Assembly (NCBI GenBank): GCA_023411645.1 | Contig: JAEYON010000031.1 | Location: 1-34,993 of the forward strand | Source: Bacillota bacterium | GTDB taxonomy: Bacteria > Bacillota > Clostridia > Acetivibrionales > DTU013 | DNA length: 34,993 nt | Direction of reading: 5' to 3' | Shown: positions 1 to 8,224 of the stretch, one piece after another | Layout of the letters: each line of letters begins with the position of its first letter | Numbering within the stretch: position 1 is the first letter of the stretch | Position numbers and translations under genes: made by a program | The notes under the pieces: model-generated | The model's input: only the letters and a program-made list of their open reading frames with translations | Database searches by the model: none | Told to the model about the DNA's origin: nothing

Positions 1-2
1 CG

Positions 3-152
3 AATGCAAGAGAGGTAATGAAGGTATTGGGAGAATTCAAGGAAAGAGCTTCCATCCTGATTGTCACTCATGACAGATCCATACTGGATCAGGCTGATCA
101 TATAATTGAGGTGTGGGATGGTAAATCCGTGGAAGCTGTGTCGGTGTCATGA
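3..152 (+). CDS. ABC transporter ATP-binding protein, C-terminal fragment (5' end outside window)
   Basis: An open frame runs from the window edge to a TGA at 150-152, giving the last 49 residues of an ABC ATPase. The peptide contains ILIVTHDRSILDQADHII, which is the beta-strand plus H-loop histidine (switch) that follows Walker B in ABC nucleotide-binding domains, then a short tail. Walker A, the signature motif and Walker B lie outside the window. The spacing and 'ADHIIEVWDGK' ending resemble LolD/MacB-type exporter or small-molecule ABC ATPases; that subgroup is inference. It is on the opposite strand from the sugar-uptake genes and converges with cbpA, so I see no reason to take it as their missing ATPase. 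Confidence 0.8.
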   Translation, partial: NAREVMKVLGEFKERASILIVTHDRSILDQADHIIEVWDGKSVEAVSVS

Positions 153-181
153 TCTTGCAGATGGCTATTCAAGAGGGGCGT

Positions 182-212
182 TCCGGATACCCCATAAATG
201 GTAATATCCGGA
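182..212. other. 8-bp stem hairpin downstream of the ABC gene
   Basis: TCCGGATA (182-189) pairs with TATCCGGA (205-212) around a 15-nt loop. No T-run follows on either strand, so it is not a canonical intrinsic terminator. It may protect the 3' end of the ABC transcript or have no function. Confidence 0.35.
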
Positions 213-243
213 TCTAAAAGCCATAGCTTGCCCATTCAATATC

Positions 244-280
244 AGAACCGCGTCTTTTTGGTTCTTCTTATTTTATTTAT
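244..280 (+). terminator. weak terminator for the ABC gene
   Basis: AGAACC (244-249) and GGTTCT (260-265) form a 6-bp stem with a 10-nt loop, followed by the T-rich run TCTTATTTTATTTAT on the + strand. It sits between two convergent genes, reaching the stop of cbpA. On the minus strand nothing T-rich follows, so it can serve only the + strand transcript. The stem is short and the call is tentative. Confidence 0.4.
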
Positions 281-2715
281 CCCATGATCACATCTACCTT
301 ATGAACCTTGCCGTCCCCAAAGATAGGCAGAATATTGCCGATGAATTCCTTGCCGTCGATGGTTAGCAACCTGATGCCCTTGGATACATGCTGCGGGTTG
401 GAAATAGTTATGTCATAGACAGCCCCTCTGAAGCTTCTGGTAACGCCGAAGGCATCCCAGCTATTCGGGATGCAAGGATCTATAGCGAGGCCGTGATAAT
501 CCGGCTTGATCCCCAGAATGAACTGAGATATTGCCACAAAGTTCCAGGCGGCAGTTCCCGTCAGCCATGAGTTCTTTGCTTCGCCATGTCTTTTTGCATC
601 CTTGCCTGCGATCATCTGTGAGTACACATAGGGCTCCATCCGGTGAAGGTCGCTGATATCCTCTCTGTATGCGGGAGCGATGGTGGAATAGCATTCAAAC
701 GCCTTGTCTCCCCGCCCAATTGTCGCCTCCGCGCACATGATCCACGGATTGTTATGGCAGAATATTGCTGCGTTCTCTTTATATCCCGGCGGGTAGGATG
801 AAATTTCGCCCAATTCCACATGATACCTGGTATAAGCAGGATTCAGAAGGACTAATCCATGCTTGGTCCCAAGATACTTCCAGGCTGAATCCAGTGCTTT
901 TTCAGCTGCGCCGCTTTCCATTCCGATTTGTGCCATAGAGCAGAAGCCCTGTGTTTCTATATATATCTTACCTTCCTCATTTTCTTTGCTGCCAACCTTG
1001 TTTCCAAAATCATCATAAGCTCGCAAGAACCATTCACCGTCATAGCCATGCTCCATAACGGTATCCTTCATCTTCAGAATATGTTCTCTGGCGGCTTTTG
1101 CCTCATCATACAGACCGATGTTTTCGCATATCTTAACAAAATCATTGCCTATAAAGACAAACATACCTGCGATGAGGATGGACTCAGCAACCTTGCCATC
1201 CTTGCTTGTAGTAATCTGATAAGACTCATCGGGCTCAGTGGAAAAACAGTTGAGGTTCAGACAGTCATTCCAGTCTGCCCTGCCAATGAGCGGGAGTCCA
1301 TGCGGCCCAAGATTGTTGACAACGTGGTAAAACGACCTGCGAAGATGCTCAAACATGCTGGCAGCTTTTGCAGGATCATTATTAAACGGCACCTGCTCCT
1401 CAAGGATGTCAAAATCCCCTGTTTCTTTGATGTACGCGGCGGTGGAAGCAATGAGCCATAGAGGATCGTCATTGAAGTTACCACCGATCTCGTTGTTTCC
1501 CTTTTTCGTCAAGGGCTGGTATTGATGGTACGCGCCTCCGTCCTCCAACTGAGTTGCGGCAAGGTCAAGTATTCTCTCCTTAGCTCTGTATGGAATCTGA
1601 TGTACAAAGCCAAGAATATCCTGATTGGAGTCTCTGAAGCCCATTCCGCGCCCAATTCCGGATTCAAAGTAGGAGGCGCTTCTGGACATGTTAAATGTGA
1701 CCATGCACTGATACTGATTCCATATGTTGACCATCCGGTTTAGCTTATCATCATGACTTCTGACTGTATATTTCGAAAGAAGTCCGCTCCAGTAATCCTG
1801 CAATTCAACAAAAGCTTCTTCTACCTGTTGAACTGTTGAGAACCTTGCGATCATCTCTTTCGCACTTTTCTTGTTAATAATGCCCGGAGCTTCCCATTTC
1901 CGGTCATCGGCATTTTCAACGTACCCCAGCAAAAACACAAACTCTTTGCTTTCTCCCGGCTGTAAATTGATGTCAAAGCTATGGGAAGCAACAGGCGACC
2001 AACCATCCGCAATGGAATTTCCGGATTTGCCGTTGACTACTGCCTGTGGAGCGTCGAACCCGTTATATTGGCCGACAAAGGTATGACGGTCGGTATCAAA
2101 GCCGGTTATGTCGGCGTTTACAGAGTAGAAAGCATAATGGTTGCGTCTTTCTCTGTACTCAGTTTTATGATAAATTGTGTTGTTATCCAGTTCAATCTCA
2201 CCAGTACTAAAGTTCCTCTGGAAATTGGTCATGTCATCATAAGCATTCCACAGGCACCATTCCACAAAGGAAAACAGCGTAAGCTTCTTTGCTGCTCCGC
2301 TTGTATTTTCGATCACAACCTTTTGTACTTCACCGTTGAAATTCTGAGGCACGAAAAACAGCACGTCTGCAGCTATCCCGCCTCTTTCGCCGGATATGCG
2401 AGTATAACCAAGGCCATGGCGGCATTCATATTTGTCCAGTGTTCTCCTGACAGGAGCCCATCCGGGTGACCAAAAATCGCCGCTATCATCACGAATGTAA
2501 AAGTATCTTCCGCCGCTGTCGATCGGCACACTGTTATATCGGTATCTTGTGATACGTCTAAGCCGGGCGTCTTTATAAAAGCAATAACCGCCCGCTGTAT
2601 TTGATATGAGCGAAAAAAATTCCTGATTTCCGGAATAATTGATCCAGGGGCTTGGCGTTTCCGGCGTTGTAATGACATACTCCCTGTTTGCATCATCAAA
2701 ATAACCGTATTTCAT
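277..2715 (-). CDS. cbpA: Cellobiose phosphorylase (GH94)
   Basis: 812 residues, essentially the length of Clostridium thermocellum cellobiose phosphorylase. As I recall that protein, the two match closely along their whole length, from the N-terminal 'FDDANxEYVIT' to the C-terminal 'VEVIMG'-like ending. GH94 enzymes convert cellobiose plus phosphate to alpha-glucose 1-phosphate and glucose in the cytosol, saving one ATP per disaccharide. Visible landmarks are the N-terminal beta-sandwich (about 1-280), a helical linker, and the (alpha/alpha)6 barrel with GRADWNDCLN at 478-487, which holds the general-acid aspartate, and the late segment HGEAKNSWLTGTAAW. The start ATG has GGAGG about 5 nt upstream. 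It is the last gene of the cua-type cluster, after the transporter genes, with a 143-nt gap that contains a hairpin and a candidate promoter. I am confident of the family. Cellobiose rather than cellodextrin specificity rests on the close likeness to CbpA. Confidence 0.96.
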   Translation of the reverse strand: MKYGYFDDANREYVITTPETPSPWINYSGNQEFFSLISNTAGGYCFYKDARLRRITRYRYNSVPIDSGGRYFYIRDDSGDFWSPGWAPVRRTLDKYECRHGLGYTRISGERGGIAADVLFFVPQNFNGEVQKVVIENTSGAAKKLTLFSFVEWCLWNAYDDMTNFQRNFSTGEIELDNNTIYHKTEYRERRNHYAFYSVNADITGFDTDRHTFVGQYNGFDAPQAVVNGKSGNSIADGWSPVASHSFDINLQPGESKEFVFLLGYVENADDRKWEAPGIINKKSAKEMIARFSTVQQVEEAFVELQDYWSGLLSKYTVRSHDDKLNRMVNIWNQYQCMVTFNMSRSASYFESGIGRGMGFRDSNQDILGFVHQIPYRAKERILDLAATQLEDGGAYHQYQPLTKKGNNEIGGNFNDDPLWLIASTAAYIKETGDFDILEEQVPFNNDPAKAASMFEHLRRSFYHVVNNLGPHGLPLIGRADWNDCLNLNCFSTEPDESYQITTSKDGKVAESILIAGMFVFIGNDFVKICENIGLYDEAKAAREHILKMKDTVMEHGYDGEWFLRAYDDFGNKVGSKENEEGKIYIETQGFCSMAQIGMESGAAEKALDSAWKYLGTKHGLVLLNPAYTRYHVELGEISSYPPGYKENAAIFCHNNPWIMCAEATIGRGDKAFECYSTIAPAYREDISDLHRMEPYVYSQMIAGKDAKRHGEAKNSWLTGTAAWNFVAISQFILGIKPDYHGLAIDPCIPNSWDAFGVTRSFRGAVYDITISNPQHVSKGIRLLTIDGKEFIGNILPIFGDGKVHKVDVIMG

Positions 2716-2744
2716 ATGTAACCTCCGCTTATTTACTTACTACC

Positions 2745-2773
2745 ATTATCGCCTAAATTCAGCATAATCTTAA
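2745..2773 (-). promoter_or_regulatory. candidate promoter of cbpA
   Basis: Read on the minus strand there is TTAAGA (2768-2773), a 17-nt spacer and GATAAT (2745-2750). These match the sigma-A hexamers at 4 and 5 of 6 positions, about 30 nt upstream of the cbpA ATG. It would let cbpA be transcribed apart from the uptake genes. Eye-based prediction only. Confidence 0.4.
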
Positions 2774-2798
2774 TACATCAAATTTGTCATTAGAATCA

Positions 2799-2827
2799 GC
2801 AGGGGTAGGATATTATCCCACCCCTGC
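2799..2827 (-). other. strong intercistronic hairpin between cuaC and cbpA
   Basis: GCAGGGGT (2799-2806) and ACCCCTGC (2820-2827) are perfectly complementary, and the pairing can extend inward through a run with one mismatch. On the minus strand no T-run follows the stem, so it is unlikely to be a full intrinsic terminator. It lies between the solute-binding-protein stop and the cbpA promoter candidate. A role in 3' stabilisation of the highly expressed binding-protein mRNA, or in partial read-through, is inference from other sugar-uptake operons. Confidence 0.55.
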
Positions 2828-2858
2828 CTGTAATAAAAGTCTGAGGCTTAGTTTATTA

Positions 2859-4406
2859 CTACTTGCCTACTTTTGCCCTCCATGCGTCATACTGTGCCTG
2901 CATCTCTGCAATAACAGTATCAGCACCGGAAGCCTTCAGTTCGGATTCATATTTCTTCAGGATCGGGTCTACATCAACAGCTCCGCACATCAGCTCTCTG
3001 TAGTATGTGCCATATACAGTCTTACAGGCTGAAGTCTCAGTGCTGACATTCACATCACTGAACACAAATCCAAGGCTGTTCATAACAAGACCTGCATCAT
3101 TGTATTTACCAAACTCAATCCATTTATTAGGATCTTCATTGTCAAGAAGGAGATCCTTGAACTGATCGCCGTATCTCCAGCCTGGGCCCATGTTATATCT
3201 GTCAAGGCCTTCCTGAGTCTGAGTGATTCTGCCATCGGCATTCACGTTGTAATGCACACCTTCAATGCCGAAGTTTAACAGATTTCTCAAGGTAGCATCC
3301 GTGTAAAGCATTTCGATAAACTGATATGCTCTTTCAGGATTCTTGCTGGCTGCAGGGATAGCAAGCATAGCGCCGGTAGTTTCACGATTGGACATAACAG
3401 GCGGCGTAATATCAACCTGAACCCACTCAATACCTGTGCTGCCGGTCATCTCAGCATCTTTTCCGGGCTTCAAGGAGGATTCGGCTGCAAAGTATTTTCC
3501 TGTCTTCATCTGTTCAGCGGTGTTCTCCATTGTTGCCGCATCAGAAGCGATATAGCCCTTCTTGTAATAATCACGGAGTTTCTTGTACATATCTACTGAT
3601 TCAGGAGCCAAAAAGTGGTTGACAATAGTATTATCCCTGTTGTCAGGATACAGAGCGCCGGGTACGTTATCATCACTGATTCTATCCCAATCCAGGAACT
3701 GGAACGGTGAATCGCCGCCGACGACAAGCAAAGGAGTAACCTCACCCTTAACTTTTTCAAACCAGGGCTCCAGATCTTCCATCTTCTTAATTGTGGAAAT
3801 ATCTATACCGTACTTGTCAACTATCGACTTCTGAAGCAGATAGCCCCAATTATGTACAGTTTCCTTGTGTGTCGGAACGGCATAATTCACGCCATCAAGA
3901 GCTGAACCGTTTACGAAATCCTTGCCTGCAACTTCATAAATTGCCGGATATTTTGCCAGGTAATCATTCAGTTTCAGGAAGTAACCTGCTGCTGCATTCT
4001 TATAATAGTTAGCCGCCCAGTTTGCAGTGAAGCAAATATCGAAGGACTCGCCGGAGGACAGCATTGTGTTGACCTTCTGTTCATAAGGATCGCCCCAGCC
4101 GTATACCTGGAGATTCAGCTTGATGTTGAGTTTATCAGCCAGGTATTTGTTGATTTCTTCCATAACGAGATCGGTGTCAGTTTCCTGCTTATTACCAACC
4201 AGAGTCATTGTCAGTTCAACAGTATCGGCAGGAACTGTTGAAGGTGCAGGCTCGTCAGCAGTTTTCTCAGCTGGCGGAGCATCTTTGGTTGCCGGCGCGG
4301 GAGTGTCGGGTGTATTAGCAGTTTTATCTCCGCAGCCTGTAAGGGTCATAGAGAGAGCAAACACCAACACGAGCACCAGGCACAAATACTTTTTCATACT
4401 GCGCAT
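2859..4406 (-). CDS. cuaC: Extracellular sugar-binding lipoprotein of an ABC importer (LplA/CuaC-like)
   Basis: 515 residues. The N-terminus is a lipoprotein signal: MRSMKK, a hydrophobic core and the lipobox LTGC with the lipidated cysteine at 25. A Pro/Ala/Thr-rich spacer (about 28-60) follows, then a large family-1-like solute-binding domain similar to LplA/YtcQ. The protein would be anchored outside the membrane and deliver its ligand to the two permeases encoded just upstream. The ligand is most likely cellobiose or longer cellodextrins, inferred from the adjoining cellobiose phosphorylase and from synteny with cuaC of R. cellulolyticum. AGGAGG lies 8 nt before this ATG and supports the start. 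The gene follows the second permease after 73 nt. The symbol is assigned by gene order, not by alignment. Confidence 0.88.
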   Translation of the reverse strand: MRSMKKYLCLVLVLVFALSMTLTGCGDKTANTPDTPAPATKDAPPAEKTADEPAPSTVPADTVELTMTLVGNKQETDTDLVMEEINKYLADKLNIKLNLQVYGWGDPYEQKVNTMLSSGESFDICFTANWAANYYKNAAAGYFLKLNDYLAKYPAIYEVAGKDFVNGSALDGVNYAVPTHKETVHNWGYLLQKSIVDKYGIDISTIKKMEDLEPWFEKVKGEVTPLLVVGGDSPFQFLDWDRISDDNVPGALYPDNRDNTIVNHFLAPESVDMYKKLRDYYKKGYIASDAATMENTAEQMKTGKYFAAESSLKPGKDAEMTGSTGIEWVQVDITPPVMSNRETTGAMLAIPAASKNPERAYQFIEMLYTDATLRNLLNFGIEGVHYNVNADGRITQTQEGLDRYNMGPGWRYGDQFKDLLLDNEDPNKWIEFGKYNDAGLVMNSLGFVFSDVNVSTETSACKTVYGTYYRELMCGAVDVDPILKKYESELKASGADTVIAEMQAQYDAWRAKVGK

Positions 4407-4479
4407 AGAAAAATACCTCCTAAATAATATAGATTTTATATGATTGCCAGACAGGCTTTTACAAGCCGGACTGACTATA

Positions 4480-5397
4480 TCATCCCTTTACTGCTCCGAC
4501 TGTCAGGCCCTTCACAAAATACTTCTGAAAGAAGGGGTATGCCAGAACGATCGGGCCGATTGATATTACCGCGATAGCCATTCTGACACTTTCGGCGGGC
4601 AAATTCGCCAGAATCTGGCTTGCATTGGAAATCTGATTACTCGAATTCATTAAATTCTGAACGGCTATCAACGTCTGATACATCAGATATTGGATGTTGA
4701 AGTTCTTGTTATTGGTTACGAAAACTAATGGAAGATAAAAATCATTCCAATAAGAAAGCGTGCAGAATAGCCCCACCGTTGCGAGTCCGGCTTTACAAAG
4801 CGGTAAGACAATGACAAAGTATGTCCTGAACTCACCTGCGCCGTCTATTCTGGCCGATTCTATGATTGATTCCGGCACGGTGGTCTTATAGAAAGTTCGC
4901 ATTATCATCATGTACCACGTATTCATCAGGTATGGCACTATCATGATCCAGAGCGTGTTCTTAATGGGGATCAGTTGTGTGTAAACAATGTACCAGGGTA
5001 CAAGGCCGCCTCCAAATATCATAGTAAAAAATGCAAATAATGAAAACTGACTCCTATATTTAAAAGCACTTCTTGATAGCGGGTAGGCATACAGTGTGAT
5101 GACTGCCAGACTTAAAACCGTACCAATTATTGTTACAAAAACTGAAACTCCATAAGCTCTCCAGATTGCATCCCCTGCCGTCATCAAAAAATCATATCCT
5201 TTGGAGCTGAATGCTTCCGGCCAGAACTGGTATCCGTTTGCTCTGATAGACGATTCATCCGAAACAGAAATTGCAATGACCAGAAGCAGCGGTGCTACAC
5301 AACAAACAGATGCAATCAAAAACATTATATTTAAAAGGATGTTTGATCCATTGCTGATTTCATTTTGTCTTCTTTTTCTAAACACTAGACTCGACAT
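4480..5397 (-). CDS. cuaB: Carbohydrate ABC transporter permease, LplC/YtcP family
   Basis: 305 residues with about six membrane spans, beginning MSSLVFRKRR. The cytoplasmic EAA loop, which docks the ATPase, is visible as ESARIDGAGEFRTYFVIVLP around residues 195-215. Family knowledge places it as the second inner-membrane subunit of CUT1 sugar importers. I chose the ATG at 5397 because GGAGG lies 5 nt upstream. A longer reading from a TTG at 5409 would put that ribosome site inside the coding region. It lies 27 nt after the first permease, so the two are surely co-translated from one mRNA, and it is followed by the binding protein gene. No ATPase gene is present in the locus. Confidence 0.92.
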   Translation of the reverse strand: MSSLVFRKRRQNEISNGSNILLNIMFLIASVCCVAPLLLVIAISVSDESSIRANGYQFWPEAFSSKGYDFLMTAGDAIWRAYGVSVFVTIIGTVLSLAVITLYAYPLSRSAFKYRSQFSLFAFFTMIFGGGLVPWYIVYTQLIPIKNTLWIMIVPYLMNTWYMMIMRTFYKTTVPESIIESARIDGAGEFRTYFVIVLPLCKAGLATVGLFCTLSYWNDFYLPLVFVTNNKNFNIQYLMYQTLIAVQNLMNSSNQISNASQILANLPAESVRMAIAVISIGPIVLAYPFFQKYFVKGLTVGAVKG

Positions 5398-5424
5398 AAT
5401 ATCCTCCAAAATAAATTGAATGTT

Positions 5425-6402
5425 TTAGAACAATGCGCTGTCCTTGTTGATTTTTCTGACAATCAGATTTGCCGTAAATACTGTAATACAACCTACGATA
5501 GCCTGATATGTACCTGCTGCCGAAGCCATTCCAATGTCGTTGGTGTTTCTCAAAGCCGCATAAACATAGGTATCAATAACCTGAGTAGCAGGCTGCAGTG
5601 AACCGCTGTTCCTTGGTACGTTATAGAACAGACCAAAATCAGCATTGAATATTCTTCCTACCGCAAGCAGGGTGAGTATAATCATTAAAGTCTGCAGCAT
5701 TGGTATTGTAATGTGTCTGATCTGCTGCCATTTTGTAGCACCATCTATTTGGGCGGCTTCGTAATATTCCTGATCAATCCCTGTTATAGCAGCAAGATAA
5801 ACCACAATGTTGTAGCCCGTGTATTTCCATAGTTGAAAAAAGATTATAATAAACGGCCAATATTTGGGTTCGCTGTACCACTCAACCGGTGCTATTCCCA
5901 AGGGTGCCAATATACTTTTATTAACAAAGCCATTTTCAATACTCAGAAATGAATAAGCAAGATAGCTGACAATGATCCATGAAAGGAAATATGGTAAAAA
6001 TACAACGCTCTGATAAACCTTTGACATCTTTTTGTTTTTTAATTCTGTCAGAGCAATCGCACAGAAAACCGGGATGATCAGTCCAAGAGTAATGAATGCT
6101 AAATTATACAAAAGTGTATTGCGTGTCATTTGCCATGCATAAGGTGTTTTAAGGAAAAATTCGAAATTTTTGAATCCGACCCACTCGCTCATTATAAGGC
6201 TTTTAAAGAAGTTCCCGTGAAAACGGTATCTCTTGAAGGCAATTATGATACCAAACATAGGGATATAGTTATTAATGATCAATACTATTGCGCCTGGAGC
6301 CAGCATCAGAAAAAGAGGCCAATGTGTCCTCAGCTCGTGCAGGAAGCCCGTTTTCTTTTTCTTTTTTATTACCGGATTACCTGGAACCGTAGCTAAATCC
6401 AT
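5425..6402 (-). CDS. cuaA: Carbohydrate ABC transporter permease, LplB family
   Basis: 325 residues. A lysine-rich cytoplasmic N-terminus (KKKKK at 14-18) precedes about six transmembrane helices. The EAA loop reads EYYEAAQIDGATKWQQIRHI and ends ITIPML, as in LplB/YesP-type CUT1 permeases. It pairs with the LplC-type permease downstream to form the channel. The ATG at 6402 has AAAGGTG about 10 nt upstream. It starts the uptake half of the cluster, 205 nt after the response-regulator stop. That gap is the largest in the cluster and carries a spaced direct repeat that may be the regulator's operator. Symbol by synteny with the R. cellulolyticum cua genes. Confidence 0.92.
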   Translation of the reverse strand: MDLATVPGNPVIKKKKKTGFLHELRTHWPLFLMLAPGAIVLIINNYIPMFGIIIAFKRYRFHGNFFKSLIMSEWVGFKNFEFFLKTPYAWQMTRNTLLYNLAFITLGLIIPVFCAIALTELKNKKMSKVYQSVVFLPYFLSWIIVSYLAYSFLSIENGFVNKSILAPLGIAPVEWYSEPKYWPFIIIFFQLWKYTGYNIVVYLAAITGIDQEYYEAAQIDGATKWQQIRHITIPMLQTLMIILTLLAVGRIFNADFGLFYNVPRNSGSLQPATQVIDTYVYAALRNTNDIGMASAAGTYQAIVGCITVFTANLIVRKINKDSALF

Positions 6403-6420
6403 TGAGTTATCACACCTTTA

Positions 6421-6451
6421 ACAATTAATGTGGTAGGTTGCACATTAATGT
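6421..6451 (-). promoter_or_regulatory. paired ATTAATGT direct repeat, 20 bp apart, upstream of cuaA
   Basis: ATTAATGT occurs at 6424-6431 and again at 6444-6451, exactly 20 bp apart; the second copy lies in the perfect palindrome ACATTAATGT (6442-6451). AraC-type DNA-binding domains, such as the C-terminus of the neighbouring regulator, usually bind direct repeats about two helical turns apart. The pair is close to the cuaA start (about 20-50 nt upstream), which is unusual for an activator site, and I cannot place a convincing promoter. Operator function is inference. Confidence 0.4.
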
Positions 6452-6607
6452 TACAGAAATTTTACAAATTGATGAATAGAACGAATTGCATAATTGTGCA
6501 CATACTTGCCCGGCGTGATAGGCAAAATAATGCAACAAAATATTCCACCTTAAGTTGACAGGGTACTGGTTATTATGCTGATATGGTGTTGAACTGGTCC
6601 TTAAATG

Positions 6608-8224
6608 TTATTGATCTCTAAATTCGGTGGGAGTAATTCCAACGTATTTTTTGAACAATCTGGAGAAGTAATGCGCATCCGGGATCCCAACTTTTTCCGC
6701 GACTTCATATGTTTTATAACGGACATCCTTTAGTATTTCCTTTGCTTTCTCAATTCGAATCTCATTTAGAAAATCAACAAAATTCTTGCCCGTCTCCCGT
6801 TTGAACATCCTGCTGATATAATAGGTGCTGACAAAAGCATGTTCAGCGACATCATTCAACGTGATCTGTTCATTGTAGTGTGCATACAGGTAATCGACAG
6901 CCTTGCGCAGTACAAGCTTGATACTCTTGTTATTATAGCTGTTAACCTTTTGTGTTACACTGCGCGCGGACTCGTCCAGCAGCAGATTAAGTTCCTCAGA
7001 ACTGGCACACTTTTCGATCAGGCCGTAAAGCCCGCTCAATTCGCTATATTCAAGCCTTTTATCCCCTTCTCCGGACATGAGGGTAATTCTGATATTATTT
7101 ATAGAAGATATAATATTCCAATAGAAATTCTTAATAAAGTCCTTCTTCATCGGGTCGATGTTCTTTAGATAACTATAAATATCCTGAAGCCTTTCCTTCA
7201 CTGAAGCCTCATTGCCCGATTTGATCCCTTCGATCAGGGCTTTCTGCAATTTATCCAGAATAGAATGATCGTCATATTTAAAGAATGTGTTCACATCACT
7301 ATGAAATATGATTGAATTGTTACCCAGGTAAAACTTGTGTTCCAACGCCTCTCTGCATTCGCTGAATTTGTGCGGGAGCTCCGTGAGCACTGTCCCCTCG
7401 GAACTGATGGCAATTGTAATCGTAAACCCGAAGCAATTGTTGATGATGTCCTGAAGATAAGCGCATTTTTTATCCAGCAGGCCCGAAATGCTTTCATCCT
7501 TATCCTTCGGCATGACAAGAAAGGCTATCCCGATATTGTTAAGTGTGACATCGATAACCTCAAACCTGTCGGAAAACACCTCGTTGAAGGTGTTAATGAT
7601 ACCAAACTGATAAAGATGCCTGTCATATTGACTGATTTCTTTATTCTCTGTGTCCTCCGCATCATTCTGGACAATCATCATATAAAAGCTCTTTGATGCG
7701 ATTTTAAACAGGTCAAGCTTCTGAAGAATATCTTCCTCATTTGTATTGATTTCATAAATAATATCATATAGGAGTTTCTCACGAAGAACGGATATGTTTT
7801 GGGTAAAGAGCTGGTTCAGTTTCTCGAACTCTTCCGTACGGTCCTTACGAAATTTTAGCTCCTTAACAGCACGGGAAATGACGGACGTCAATTCTTCAAT
7901 CTTTGAGGGCTTGAGCAGAAAATCAAACGCTCCGATTTTTAAGGCTTCATGAACGTAATCAAAGTCACGGTGTCCAGTCAGAATTATGATCTTGCTGTCG
8001 GGCACCACGCTCTTAATATCGCGCAGCATGGACAGGCCGTCTATTTCAGGCATCTTAATATCTGTAATAATGATTTCCGGCAGCAGCTTACGGATCAAAT
8101 CGCCGCCGTCCATTCCATCCGAAGCTTCTCCGCACACCTCACATCCGAAGCTTTTCCAGTTGATAATGTTTTTCAAGCCTTTGCGAATGATCGGTTCATC
8201 ATCAATTATCAGGACTTTGAACAT
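6608..8224 (-). CDS. cuaR: Response regulator with AraC-type DNA-binding domain (YesN family)
   Basis: 538 residues. The N-terminal receiver domain has the acidic pocket 'LIIDDEP', phospho-acceptor D55 in TDIKMP, T83 and K106 (LLKPSK). A long middle region of unassigned fold (about 125-430) leads to a C-terminal double helix-turn-helix of the AraC type (about 435-536) with the 'AEHAFVSTYYISRMFKRETG' and 'HYFSRLFKKYVGITPTEFR' signatures. It would be phosphorylated by the kinase encoded upstream and activate the sugar-uptake genes. The ATG at 8224 has GGGAGGG 5 nt upstream and was chosen over a 23-residue longer reading. It overlaps the 3' end of the kinase gene by 23 nt, so translation is probably coupled. 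Symbol by synteny. Confidence 0.93.
   Translation of the reverse strand: MFKVLIIDDEPIIRKGLKNIINWKSFGCEVCGEASDGMDGGDLIRKLLPEIIITDIKMPEIDGLSMLRDIKSVVPDSKIIILTGHRDFDYVHEALKIGAFDFLLKPSKIEELTSVISRAVKELKFRKDRTEEFEKLNQLFTQNISVLREKLLYDIIYEINTNEEDILQKLDLFKIASKSFYMMIVQNDAEDTENKEISQYDRHLYQFGIINTFNEVFSDRFEVIDVTLNNIGIAFLVMPKDKDESISGLLDKKCAYLQDIINNCFGFTITIAISSEGTVLTELPHKFSECREALEHKFYLGNNSIIFHSDVNTFFKYDDHSILDKLQKALIEGIKSGNEASVKERLQDIYSYLKNIDPMKKDFIKNFYWNIISSINNIRITLMSGEGDKRLEYSELSGLYGLIEKCASSEELNLLLDESARSVTQKVNSYNNKSIKLVLRKAVDYLYAHYNEQITLNDVAEHAFVSTYYISRMFKRETGKNFVDFLNEIRIEKAKEILKDVRYKTYEVAEKVGIPDAHYFSRLFKKYVGITPTEFRDQ

Noticed and set aside
4120..4443. 107-codon + strand frame opposite the binding-protein gene
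   Set aside because: It is antisense to the signal-peptide and Ala/Pro/Thr-rich region of a certain gene, whose biased codons keep the opposite frame open.
6555..6583. TTGACA on the + strand as a promoter
   Set aside because: The next TATTAT is only 10 nt away, and the strand downstream is antisense to the response regulator with no gene to drive.
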